Origin: Brachionus manjavacas
Lineage: Eukaryota > Rotifera > Eurotatoria > Ploima > Brachionidae
Assembly (NCBI GenBank): GCA_019054805.1
Contig: JAHQIY010000009.1
Span: forward strand, 930,001-994,000
Length of the DNA: 64,000 nucleotides
Direction of reading: 5' to 3'
Shown here: positions 1-11,973 of the stretch, piece after piece
Layout: every line of letters starts with the position of its first letter
Numbering within the stretch: the first letter of the stretch is position 1
Position numbers and translations under genes: made by a program
Notes under the pieces: generated by a model
Database searches by the model: none
What the model saw: only the letters and a program-made list of their open reading frames with translations
What the model was told of the DNA's origin: nothing

Positions 1-3000
1 GATTACAATTAAAAATTATTCTTTTATTAAATTGTTGAAATTAATCAAAAAAAATCCTACAATCTGAAAAATGCTATAATTATTTTTTGGTATCAAATAT
101 TCAATTCATTTATCAATAAAGTCTTAAAAAATGTTAAAGTCAAAAATGATTTTCGCTAGTAGAGAAAAACTGGATAAATAAAAAAGTTTTTTAGAAATTT
201 TGATTTCAAATATTTAAATAATAGTCAAAACTTTTAATTAACTTTAACAATGTTTGGTATTTGAATATACATATCGATTCGTTTCTTCTTAATTCCACAC
301 ATATTAATTAATTAAATTTAACTTTTAATTAATAAACTACAAAATTTATTATAGTTCAAATTTTTTTGTCATACTACCAATATAGAAATAAATCAAGAAC
401 TTTTCTTTGTACTCTACTAATTCTTTATCATTAATGCATTAAAAGAGCACTTAAACGAAAATTTCTACATTCGAAACTCTCTTGTATAATTTTCTAATTA
501 TTTATTAAGATAAAAAAATATAAAATTATATACTTTCATTTATCTAAATATAGTTTGAGATAAAATTTCAGGTTTTTTTAAATTAATCCTTCTTTCCTGC
601 TTGAAAGAAAAAAATCATAAAAATAATAACTTAGTTAAATTTTTTACTGTTAAAAAAACACTACGATTAATTTTTCTTTTAACTTTAAATTTAATCGATT
701 ATTCTGGGACTTGAACTCATATCCTCAGGTGCCATTAGCTGAACTTTAAAATAATTAAAAAAATGACTCAATCAAGTGTTAAAAACAAATAGGCAACCTT
801 TTTGTTGTTTTTCCAAGAGGTTCCCGTTCAAGTCTAATAATTTTAATATAAAATAAAAAGTACTTATTTTTGAATATGAAAAATGTGGCTGAGAAAATTG
901 TGTGGCAAATTTTTTATTTTATAAATGAGCGCATATGAGAATTGTTATTTAGACCGCAGACTAAATAAACTTTGGGTTACCTTATAAAAATGATTATAAA
1001 AATTAAGATTAAAGTAAAAGTTTATTTAATGCTAAAATGCCTTTAAACTAATGCAATTCGATTAAACAAAGATTATTTTAATTAAGTAAAAGATTATATC
1101 GCCAAGAATAAACTATCCGTAAGGCGATCTATCTATTCTGTTCATTAATCTAATCGATACATGCTCGAACAATATTTCAAATTTTATTACAATTTAAATT
1201 AATAAAACTAGAACATTAATTAACAAATTGGCCTTTGGTTATTGATTTTATTGCTTCGTTTCGTATCGCCTACATTCATCTCTAAATTGACAGAAAATTT
1301 TACAATCATTCAAGGACCACTGCAAATAACACTAGAATTTTTGTTCTGTTTAGCTGTCCGAAATATTGATCGTGGCATTTGTATGAAACTTAAATGACAA
1401 AGTAAATAAATTATGTTTTATCTATCTATTGATATGATCATAATTTTGCATGATATTTGCTTTTTATCCTGAAATAATTCGATTAAATACTCAAAAGGCA
1501 TTCGAATTGAAATAAATCGATGCCGGAAATTCTAAATTTAAATATTTAATCTAGATAGACATCAATAAAGAAAAAGTTATAATTTCAATTAATCTAATCT
1601 TTGAATTCCACAAGTTTCATGACTGCCTAGGGCTCATTTGCCTACGTAACAATTGCTGTTCATGTGTTCTTTTAAAAGTTTTTTTTGTTAAATTTAAAAT
1701 TTTTTAATTTAATTAAATCTAATTAAAATAATATTTTCTACAATTTTTTTTAATATTGTTATATCAAAATAAATCAAAATAAAATGTATTTATCATGTAA
1801 TAATTGAAAAAAAAATTCTACACTCGAAATATTAAATTTATGACTAATTTTTAAAATAATCAAAAATTAAATAAAATCACTTCATTAAGTCAACAATTGA
1901 AAAAAGAATAAATTTTATTAATATTTTTTCTTTTCTAGGAAGAAACTAAATTTTGTAATTTTTTTTCTAAATAAATAAAATAATAGACAAATATTTAAAT
2001 TTCATTTTTAATCCTCTTTTCTATAAAAATTTTTAATTTAATAAATTATTTTTCAAAATAGATCAAAACAAAATGGCCTCATTAAGCAATAATTAGAAAA
2101 AAAAGAGATTATATAAAAGGAATTTAAATTTTATTGTCGAAATTTTATACCAAAAATTTCTAGATTTTCTTTCCGGCTAAAATTTTCAGAAAAATTTTAA
2201 GAGAATTTTTTTACCGACTTAAAGCCACTTAAAACCCTCGTTTCCTTAATCAAATAACATAAAAAAATTCTTTAAATCATTGCCATCGCTTTGGAGACAA
2301 ATTGTTGTTCGAAAATAAAAGTTTAGTCTAAATATTGGCCAAGAAATTAATTAGCAAAATTCGAATGAGTCTAGCTCGGCAATTTTGAGTAATGGACCAC
2401 ATCTATCTAGCAAAATCCATTTCTAAATTAAGAAATATTCGGCATGCAAGAATTACGTACTTAGTACTCAATTAGGATTTTTAATCAGGCTCTTAAGAAC
2501 TCTTGTAAATTAGTAATTCATTTGATACAATTAACTAGCTAAATAAATAGAATTGGATGGATGGCACCAAGATCCATGAGGAAAAGTTTCGCTCTGAAAG
2601 TAACTCAATTTGAAAGTCTAAACTAAACTCAAAGATATCGGGTTTTACAAAAGTCATAAAAAATTCAAACATATAAAATCAAAATTAATTATTTAATTCG
2701 TTTATATCACATAAATTAGAAAATTGATTTTTTCCTCGTCGCAGACCCCTAATGACAATTTTTCTTCAGAAATAAAAGCTAACAGAATAAATTATTTAAA
2801 ATGAAACCAAAATAAAAAGAAAAAAAAGCAAAAAGAAACTTTTGAGAGAAATTGAATTTTCCAAATTTGCAGTTGAAATCGATTGTTTTTAAAAATTAAA
2901 ATATATCTTAAATAGGATCGCTTTTCTTCCATAACTTTTCGACAAAATTCAGCACTCATTTTGCCTGCAGGGTCCTAATGCGGAATTAGAACAATTGAGG

Positions 3001-3803
3001 AGAAATAAATTGAAAATTTCAACAATGAATAATCTAATTTTGAAGAGGCTTTATGCCGATGATAATTAACCAAATTAACAAGCTCTTACGTTCACAGCCA
3101 AAACTTGCTAGAACTAAATTCCAGCTTTATAAATTTAAATCGAAAATTTGATCGCTACATGTCTAGAAAATTAAGAAATAAAATGCAAATTTTGAATTAA
3201 ACACTTTATTCATTTGATGACCAAACACATTCCTCACTTAATAATCCTATTCTCTATTTACACTTTAATATCCGATTCACAAGATCTTGTCAAGATAAGA
3301 CACATCACTTATCAGTCTCAAGAGATATTGAAAATTTTTTCAAACTCGAGCAAAATCAATTTGTAGAATAAACAAAATACCAAGCATTTGAGAAACTTTA
3401 TTCTCAAGCACTTGACCCTAATGAACATTTGCACTTAAGCCATGAGGAAATAGCAGTTTGCTAGATTAAAGTAAACAATTTTTAACTAATTGTTTCAGGT
3501 GTAAGATTTTATCAAGTGTTTTTTGTTTTGCTTTGTTTTTTTTTGAATCTCAAAAGCTTTAAAAAGAATAAAATTGCTCTTTTAAAGAGTCTGTAAATGA
3601 AAGGGACACCAATGGCATAGTCAGATTTTATTTCTCTAAATTATTGATTAATTTAGCCACAAGGGCTTAAGTATTTTCTGAAAATCAATTGAAAAAAATA
3701 AAATTTAAATTATCACAATCTCAGTAGGAAATTTGATATTTGGCACAGATTAAATTAACTCGATCTATGAACAACAGGATGTAATCACAAAATCAGTACT
3801 TAC
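1..3803. other. Gene-free stretch downstream of the last visible LAR exon
   Basis: No open frame here reaches convincing exon quality on either strand. Because the LAR-type gene on the minus strand is not finished at 3804, this is most likely intron, or holds very small exons I cannot prove. One exon-like signal, an 18-nt piece at 3090-3107 flanked by an AG and a GTAAGA on the minus strand, fits the required phase. Confidence 0.5.
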
Positions 3804-3830
3804 ATTTATCAGCGTGGTCACTTCGAAGAT
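3804..3830 (-). other. Lar: 27-nt LAR microexon
   Basis: A pyrimidine-rich acceptor ending CCAAAG and a perfect GTAAGT donor enclose 27 bases that keep phase 1 and extend FN3-3 with LRSDHADK. Vertebrate LAR-family receptors are known to use alternatively spliced microexons that change ligand choice. That this one is alternatively used is inference. Confidence 0.65.
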
Positions 3831-6800
3831 CTTTGGTAAAAAAAAAATTAAAAAATTTTTTTTTTAAATTTTTAAATTAAAGTTTTACCCAAAGTTGTGA
3901 AGTATAATGTTTGGCTGATTTGGCTTTCGATGTTGTAAAGCCTTGCGGCTATTTCAAGCGCATACGACTTGTTTGGCTCTAGATTGGTCATGTTGTACTC
4001 GAATGGAAGCTGGTAGGCCAAGTAATTCTGAATTTGTCTTGTGAATAAACGCTTAAGGCCGACTTTTCTAGTTAAATCGAGAGCGGCAACTCGCCGAAAT
4101 GCCTTAAGCGCTGGCCAAAATTTATCTTTTTTTAAATAAATTTCAAATTTTAAATTTTTGATAATGTCATTTTCTTCCGAGTGTCTGTACGCTGCCGATT
4201 CATGATTTATATTCAAATTGTTGTATTGTCTATAAAAAGATTTGAGGACGTCTAGGTTAAAATTCCATTTGAGTATAGTGTATGTTGAATTTATGGACAA
4301 TGCCTCGAAATTATAGGGAGAGTCAAATTCTTAAAGAAATTTTTTAATTTTGAATAAAATTTGTTAAAGGAATTATTTATTTTGACTTTTCAAATTTTAT
4401 TGTTTTTTTGATGATAAAACTTTCGAAAATTTAATTGTCCCAAGTTTTTGCTTAAAGAATAAAAATTGAAAATAATTATTTGTTTCAGATATCTGGGTCT
4501 AACAGAGAGGTCCATACCTTAAACTAAAATTTTACTCAGTTAACATTGGAATATAAATATAATTTTAAAAAAATTTATTTTTAAAATTAGATATTTAAAG
4601 ATAACTGTAGTACAAATTTATCTTAAATTCTGCTAAAATTTGCTTTTTTTTATCAAATTGAAATTTCCGGAAAAATCATTTATTTTGGTTTCCGGGAATA
4701 AACAAGGTTAAAAAGTAAAAAAATTTATAAAAATCTTGTTTTTGAAGAATTTAGATATTTGGAAAAATTACGAAAAAGAATATTTTCTTAATATAAAATA
4801 GAGTTTGAAATAGAAAAAGTAAAAATATGCCTTTTTTATTCCTTCGAGAGTGGCTTGATGGAATTTATTTTCTTTTGTTGATAGGCATACCTGCGTAAAT
4901 AGGAGCTCAATATCTTCTAATCAGAAGTATCTTTTTTCCAAGTATGAGTTCTTAAATGTTTAAGTAAAGTAATATATCATTAGACTGTTAAAGGCTAAAG
5001 AGTAAGAGTAAAACGATTACCCTCTTGAAAAAATTGAGGTTTTCGAGGTCGTAAATTAAAGTCGTGAAGTATACACTGACAAAATCAGAAATCTCTTTGA
5101 AATGGAAAGTTTTGAATCCATATATATAAATTTATATTATTAATAGACTGTATCTAATAATTCACTAATTTTTAATTTTTAAATTAAAGTATTTACTTTT
5201 TTTTACAAATAACTACTAGGCTTTTTTTCAAGAAAATAGGCCTTTATAATTGATAAAATAAAGATAAGTTTTTCAATTGAAAATTTAATTTAAAGTAAAA
5301 TTTTAAAGTTTTGCAAATTAATAATGATTGAAATCTCCAATTTTTTCCAATCAACTTAGTAAAAACCAGTATGGACAAATATTTTTAAAACAGTCAATCT
5401 TTTTTAATGGAAAATGAAAAAAAATTGGGTTCGAGATCACTATTTTTAAAGCTTTTTCAAGCAGAAAATAACGTAAATGTACGTTAAGTTTTGTAATCAT
5501 AAAGATAACATAAAGCGATCTTATTGTTAAATAAAGATGCATGCTGGATTGGCAAAATGGAAATCTCAGACTTTTTCCAAAGCTAGACAAAAAAAATTCT
5601 TTTTAATTTAGAATACTAAATCACTTTTATTTAGAAATTAAAACTTAAATTTGTACTGAAATGTAAATAAACCAAAATGATTTTGAAAGAATTATCTTTA
5701 TTTTTTAAACAAATCTTTAATTTTGAAAATTTGAAATTTCAATTGAAATTTAAAATTTGTATAGTTTAATAAAAAATTACTTTTATCGAAGCGTTTTAAC
5801 TCAACGATTTGAGAATAAGGTCCTTCGCCAAGCTGTTGATTAACAGCAGACATCCTTAAATAGTAGGAGCCGAATTCATTTGAAGCTAATCGTGAATTTA
5901 TGCTCAATAAATAAGGCATATCATGGACGGGAACTTTAACTGTATTCCAATTCCGGATCGGATTAGTCACTTGATTTGTGTGATAAATCACAAAATGCTA
6001 AAATTTAAAAAAAAATTTTTTTTAAACTTATAACAAAAATAAAAAATTACAATCAATTTTCCATTAGCTTCATCTGGTTCATCACATTTAATCAAATATA
6101 AATTATCATTTTGAAATGAATATCTAATATTTTTTACATTTCCAGGCTCTTAGTACCAAAATTAAACAATTTTTTTTTATTATTTTCACTTTATCTTACT
6201 TGCGGCGGCTGTTCTGACCACCAGTGAACCAGTAGGCGAACTTCTACCAAGTTGATTTACTGCGATCACGCGGAATTCATACAAAGTGTAAGGTTTTAGT
6301 GAATTTCCGATTTTGACTCTGGTACTTGTAGTATTAAAGATTAAATAATCGGATCTAGTATCGATGTCATTATCTTCTAATTCCTTTTTATCCGAAGAAA
6401 CTTTTCTATATTTGATCAAGTAGTAGCTAATTTCGGATATTCCGCCAGGTTTCCACTCTAATTCAATTGAATTGAAGTAAATTGTTGTCACATTGGGACC
6501 AATTGGGGTCTCTGGTCTTGCTGAAAAATAATTTAAAAAATTTTAATATTTATTTAAATTAATTTAAACATTTAACATTAAATAAAAGAGTGCATTTAAT
6601 GTTCCATTCTAGGCAAATTAGGAAAAGGATGCTCAGATTGTCGGAAGTAAACTAATAGATGGCTTTTATAATTTTTTTTTAAATTAGCCAAAAAATAAAA
6701 GTCGGATATGAACATTTAACATGCTTAAAGATGATCAAGTCTAAAAGACTAAGAGTTTCCAGGAAACACTAAAAATGAAAAATATTTGCCTTTAATCAAT

Positions 6801-9257
6801 AATGTTAGATTAAAAAGAACAAGTCCAAACGAGTTTTGAGCTTGACAGGTAAAATTTTTTGACTGAGTTAGATTTTTCAATTGTAAAATGTCTATATTAG
6901 TTGGTAAATATCTTTTGTTCATGGTGATATAATTAGTTCTAAGGTGATGTTTGGCAGCAAGCATGCGGTCTCTCAGATCCGGTATTTGATTCAAATTTCC
7001 TATTAAAGCAAGCAAAACAAGCGTTAAGTTAAAAATTTTATTTTTTTTCAGTCAAGGATTTAATTTAAGAAAAAAACTGAAAAGCTTTTTTCTTAAATTA
7101 CTTTTACAACACGGTTTAAAATCATGCCGACATAAAAACACACCTTCAAGCCATTTAACTATTGGTCTGGGCATTCCATTTGCATCACAAGTCAAGTTAA
7201 TCGAAGAGCCATAATCCAGTTCAATTAGAGATCTCTTAGGAGAAACAAAGCTTGGTGGCATCAAGCGGTCTAATTTTTTTAATAGCCAGGGTTAGTAATT
7301 AATTTATAATTTATATCAAATGAAGCCAAAAATAAAGCCTAGCTAAACTAAAAGATTTTCGGAACTTACTTCGAAGCATTATGGATGTTTCAGCCGAATA
7401 TGTTCCATATGAATTGGTCGCAGAGCATAGAAAGTCAATCTCGATTGAGTCGAAAAGCTCCGATGACAAAGACAGTCCATTTACATATAAGTTATGTTGA
7501 ATTGTATCTAGAAAAAATAGTTAGTTTTATAGAAAAAAATTTTTTTATTTTAAAAAATATTTGGCGAAACTGCCTCAGAATAAATATTTATAAAAAATGA
7601 TTAAGTAAAAAAAAACTCCACAAAAATACAATAATTTTAAATTAAGATCTAAATTAACAGAAAAATAAATTTTTTGTAAAATTTTTTAATCAAAATTTTT
7701 TTTTTTGGGAATCTAGAAATAAATTAAATTCTACTGATTATCGAAAATTTTTATCTTTGGAGATGTCAAGTATCGCCTCTGGTATTTTTAATCTAATTGC
7801 ATGAAATGACACGAATATTTTCAAAATTTGATTGATTATTTAAAAAAATGTCTAGTTCTTTGATTAATAATTGATTAAGGCTAGTAAAAAAATGTAATTT
7901 TAGCTTTTGATTTAATTCAGAAAATGAAAAAATATTTTTCTAAGCATTTTATACTATTAATTACATTTGAAAATTATTAAGAATTTAGAGAAACAAATAT
8001 GAAAAATTTAAATTTATTAAATTCTAATTTTACAACTTTTTTACCTCTTTGACTCAAAGAACTAATTAAAATCTAGACATCCTAAAAATCTTGAGTTAAA
8101 TTTGAGTTCAACATCTGTAAATAAAGAAATTTAAGCTTTTAATAGATGCAATTAAATATTTATCTAAAATAATCTTCTTACTCAAATTTTCAGTATCAGT
8201 AAACTCAAAAGCGTATAAGAATAAACCGAATAATTCAATCAAAATTTTGAATATAATTGAATATTAAAAAATACTAAAATTTTTTTTTAATTTTCTTTTC
8301 TAATTTAAGTTTAAAAAAAAAAAATTTATTTTGGAAAGATTTAAATTACATGAAAAAGATAAGAAATTTTAAAAACTCTTGTCGTACGTAATTAAAAAGC
8401 ATAATTGGCTCTGATTAATTTTTTTAGTAATTAAAAAAAAATATTTCTGTTTTTAAATGCTTTAAAAAGTAGGTCCTTTAAGAATAAATGAAAAGGATCA
8501 TTTGTTTGATTAATTTCTAGCTATTTTTAAAAAAATTTTGTAATTTTTTTTCATCACGTTTATGCTGAGAACGGTCAGTGAATGTAAGCCCTAAAAATCA
8601 CTTGATGTGCAAAAAAAATATTTTCCATTTTAAATATTCCCACAGATTTATTTAAATTTTTCCCCCAAGGACATTATAGAAAAAATTCTTACTATCATCT
8701 ATGATTGAAAAATTGCTAAAATATTTGCTATTTCCGAAGATAATTGGTTTGTTCGATTGATACCATTGAACGCCCATGGGCGAATTCAAATTGGTCACAT
8801 TGCACTCTAGCTTGAATAGAGTATCAGGCTCCACTGATTTTGGATAGGTAATTTTTGCGAATGGGAAAAAAATTGGTTTTTCTCGTTCCGGAAGTACACT
8901 TAGTACAACATTTTGCTCATCTTTACCAATTATATTCTCAGCCAAACAAGCTATGTCCATTTTGGAATTACTAGCGTCAATTACGCGCAGATAACTCACG
9001 TTTGTTCCGTGTATAATACGAAATTTTTTGTGATTTTCGCTCAATTTTTTGCTATTTTTCTTCCATGATATTTGCGCCAGCGGAAAGCTTTGCACTCTAC
9101 ACTCGAACACAATGTCGCCCTTGATCAGCACACTCGCGTTTCGGGGCCTGACACTAAGAATTACCGGCGCTGATTCTCTAAATGAACAAGTGATCGATGC
9201 TGTAACAAAAAACAAAAAAACTAGCACTAAAATGACCCGGTCCATTGTTGTTTGCAT
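3804..9257 (-). CDS. Lar: LAR-type (type IIa) receptor protein tyrosine phosphatase, 5' half
   Basis: This encodes the ectodomain of a LAR/PTPRF-PTPRD-PTPRS family receptor, a neuronal and synaptic adhesion receptor that binds heparan- or chondroitin-sulfate proteoglycans outside the cell and dephosphorylates tyrosines inside. Nine exons join in phase: 9257-8693, 7507-7370, 7269-7144, 6999-6790, 6520-6200, 6148-6051, 5997-5781, 4329-3889 and 3830-3804, about 714 residues. Domains in order are signal peptide (1-24), Ig1 (about 31-121), Ig2 (130-235), Ig3 (240-345), FN3-1 (350-455), FN3-2 (457-560) and FN3-3 (562-705). Each Ig has its Cys pair and core Trp. Ig1 carries the basic loop KKNSKK, matching the heparan-sulfate site of LAR, and FN3-2 contains EPDEANGKLIHF, close to fly and vertebrate LAR. 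The start is the first ATG before a clean hydrophobic signal. The later FN3s, the membrane segment and the tandem phosphatase domains are not seen. The intron between 6790 and 6520 has a GC donor. The family call is from recognised motifs, not from a search. Confidence 0.85.
3889..4329 (-). other. Lar: LAR exon 8: third FN3 domain with an insertion
   Basis: The exon codes for 147 residues. It starts as an FN3 domain (DSPYNFEALSINSTYTILKW) and ends as one (YNMTNLEPNKSYALEIAAR), with the usual Tyr/Leu core positions. The stretch between is roughly 45 residues longer than in other LAR FN3-3 domains and is basic (KAFRRVAALDLTRKVGLKR). Both splice sites are canonical and keep phase 1. Confidence 0.75.
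4330..5780. other. LAR intron, 1.45 kb
   Basis: A low-complexity AT-rich intron with no conserved coding piece on either strand. I see no transposon signature in it. Confidence 0.6.
7508..8692. other. LAR intron, 1.2 kb
   Basis: The intron splits Ig2. It is AT-rich with long A and T runs. No coding or repeat structure was recognised. Confidence 0.6.
8693..9257 (-). other. Lar: LAR exon 1: signal peptide, Ig1 and first half of Ig2
   Basis: The ATG at 9257 opens a frame beginning MQTTMDRVILVLVFLFF, a typical signal peptide. Ig1 follows with its Cys in FECRV and its partner in DIACLAEN, and Ig2 opens with KLECNV. The exon ends at a GTAAGA donor in phase 1, and the rest of Ig2 is in the 7370-7507 exon, which ends the domain with DFLCSATNSYGTYSAE, the same motif seen in LAR Ig2. 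Confidence 0.85.
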
Positions 9258-10737
9258 TCATTCACAAGGATCCGATAAAAACATCGTATTGTATCTGAAA
9301 AAATATTCTAAATTAAAAAAGTAAGAAAAAAATTTATTAAAATTTGTCAAATCATAGTTCGGTTGATTGATTGTTAAATTCATCACATCCCATTTCCTTT
9401 TTTTCTAAATTAATGATTTTATCTTTGAAAATTTGGTCAAAACATGACCATGCAAAAGAAAATTAATTAATTTTTTTAGATTCTCGATGAAATGTTTTGA
9501 TATATCATGAAATTAGTGTATAAGAAAAGAATTCTATGTTTTCCTAATCATGATTCAGTTCAACAGAACAACTCGAACTAGTGGGCTTTCTTGGCTGTCG
9601 ATTCAAATGAACAATTCTTGTTTGTGGACAAGTGATGCTTATTAAATGCTGAATACTATTCAATTGCTTTTTTAATTAAAATAGATAAACATTGGCATTT
9701 TGGGCCGTAAATAAATTATATAAAAATATAAAAACCTTTTTTTGTACTAAGATTACTTGAAGCAAAAATGCCTTGTGTGCCAGCACTAAGAAAAGTAAGA
9801 AAAAAAAGAAATTTTAATTGTTGACTTAGTTGAAGTGTGCCAACTATGGTAAAATTTTAACTTTATGCCAATAGTAAGCTTCCTTAACAAATGCGCTTTT
9901 AAGATATTTTGAATTTATGACAAAGATGACACGAGTTTGTATTTGCGGATATTTAATCGCTTTATAGCTGCTAGAGTAATGGATAAGAACTGGTAGTAAT
10001 ACATGCTATAAAATGATTTAATTAATCTAATAAACTTCCCGATAAATTCATTTTTCATCAGGATATTTCTGTGAAATATGACTAGAACTAATTTGCTAAG
10101 GAAAAAACATGTTTTTTAAGCTGGTTAGAAATAGTAAAAAGCGTATTTATAATTTTGACAAAAAAATAAGAAATTTATTTAATTAAAACTTGGGATTTTT
10201 TCCTAGTTGAAATTCGAATTCTCAACCATTGTCTTAAATTTATCTCACACAATTTTTAATTACAATCTTGGCCAAATAAAACAAGCTTCACATTGATCAT
10301 TTTAATTGCACTGCTAATATTTAGGCTTGATATCAAAATTAAAGTTTACAATTTATCTATTTAGAATCATTTTGTGTCCTAATGATCTCAAGCTTATCAT
10401 TAACACTTAATTGTATGTTTACTGAATCAAGTATTTATTTGTTTAAAAAATTTAATTCAAGTCAAAAGTCTAATATGCTCTATTCAAAAATTCAATTGAA
10501 AAAAAAATTTGGAAATTTTATTTTTGTTTTCTCGAAAAATAAACCTAAAAATTTACCAAAATTTTTGGACATCATTTTTTGGCTCAAAAGATTTGTATTT
10601 ATTTGGACTTATTTGAGTGTTTGAAAATCTTATGGTTTTAATTTTCGCAAATCGATTAGAAAAATAATTGTATGAGAATTTTGAAAAAAAAAAATTTGAA
10701 AAAAAAAAATTAAAAAATTTACGTAATTCACTTAATT
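9258..10737. other. LAR upstream region
   Basis: This lies 5' of the LAR start codon. A less AT-rich patch near 9550-9650 could be promoter or a non-coding first exon, but nothing in the sequence proves that. No gene is seen. Confidence 0.4.
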
Positions 10738-10985
10738 TAATTATTTATTTTTTATTTATTTATTTGTTTTCTGTACCGAGCTAAAGCTCCTTCAGAATAA
10801 GTTAAAAAATAAAATAAAAAAATAAAATGAAAATAAAATTAAAGTTAATAAAATGAGATAAAAAAAAGAATCAAAACAGAGTAAATAAGCTAAAAAAATG
10901 AAAGTTGAAAAGACATAAATTGGAAAAGATTGTTACATGTTACAATTAATATAATATATTTATTTATATAGCCCTGGAGTTAACT
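10738..10985 (-). mobile_element. 3' tail of a LINE, 5'-truncated copy
   Basis: On the minus strand the sequence ends in a short conserved block, TTCTGAAGGAGCTTTAGCTC, then GGTACAG and an (AAAT)n tail. The same block with the same tail ends the LINE at 24.83 kb, so this is a short 5'-truncated copy of that family holding only 3' untranslated sequence. The left edge is set by the AAAT repeat; the right edge is approximate. Confidence 0.6.
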
Positions 10986-11847
10986 GCTATGAGATCGAGC
11001 TGTCTCTACTTTTAGCAGTATCCAAATATGGTAAACTTATTTCACTTGATTTCTTAAAAAAATAACCAGATAACACTTTTTTCTATTTACATGATTTTAA
11101 AAATAAAAAAAAAACAGAAAAAAATTCTAAAACTAATCAAAAGATTGGTGAAACTGCAATTAATTAATAAATATTTTTCACTAAAAATGATGCTTTACAA
11201 ATTTCTAATTAGGAATCCAAAAGGTTGAAAAAAAAATTTTAAATTTTTCAAAACAAAATTCTCAGAATAATAAAAATTCATTAATAGATTTTTAAGAAAA
11301 TGTTTTTTATTAAACCTTAAAAAAAATTTGCCAAACCAAAATTTATGGATATTTAAAGACTATTCAAATTATTAAAAAAATTAATTCTCAGGATTCTAAA
11401 ATTCGAAAAAAATTAAATTAATAAAATTTAAAAATTAAGAAAAATCAATTGAGCCCTCTGCATTTACTTGATGTTATGATGCACTTTGAAATTTTCTTAA
11501 AATTCTATCTTGTCAAGTCTAAGAAAAATGAATTTAGTGCAATTCTAAAAAAATCCTTTGATATTTTAATAATTTAATTAATTTGAAAAATGCCAAAATA
11601 CTGACTTTAAAAATGAAAATTTTAAAATTAAATTAAATTTCTAAAGTATGTTTCAAAGAATTTAATTGATTTAGAAGAGTGGAAAACCACAAGTCTCTGA
11701 AAAATAGTGTTTTTGAGACAAATTAGCCAGACTTGAAAAAAATAAATCTCAAAAATTAATCAAAGATAGAGTTAATTTAAAAAAAGGTATCAAATTTTTA
11801 TTTTTGCAAGAGTCTACACAAACACCAGAGCCAAAAGCTTTTCAAAC

Positions 11848-11973
11848 ATGAGCAAATTAGTTTCCTGTTTTTGTAAAATATCTAGCCATAGCGAAACTCA
11901 ATCAACAGGGATTGTTTTCGAAATCGATAAGCAGCACTTGAACAGGCAGCGCCACCATCTTTTGTTATTCTAA
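11848..11973 (+). CDS. Possible small ORF, 41 residues
   Basis: An ATG opens a frame that starts MSKLVSCFCKISSHSE and ends HHLLLF before TAA. Its codons use more C and G at third positions than neighbouring noise frames, which is the only support. No domain is recognised, and it could equally be chance or part of an unseen exon. Confidence 0.2.
   Translation: MSKLVSCFCKISSHSETQSTGIVFEIDKQHLNRQRHHLLLF

Noticed and set aside
690-850. tRNA-like B-box motifs (GAGTTCAAGTCC on minus, CCGTTCAAGTCT on plus)
   Set aside because: No matching A box, acceptor stem or cloverleaf could be drawn around either motif. They may be scraps of a tRNA-derived SINE, but this cannot be supported.
7385-7600. Plus-strand open frame of 71 codons
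   Set aside because: It is the antisense of the LAR Ig2 exon, which has clear domain identity on the minus strand.
9049-9324. Plus-strand open frame of 91 codons
   Set aside because: Antisense shadow of LAR exon 1 with no protein-like features of its own.
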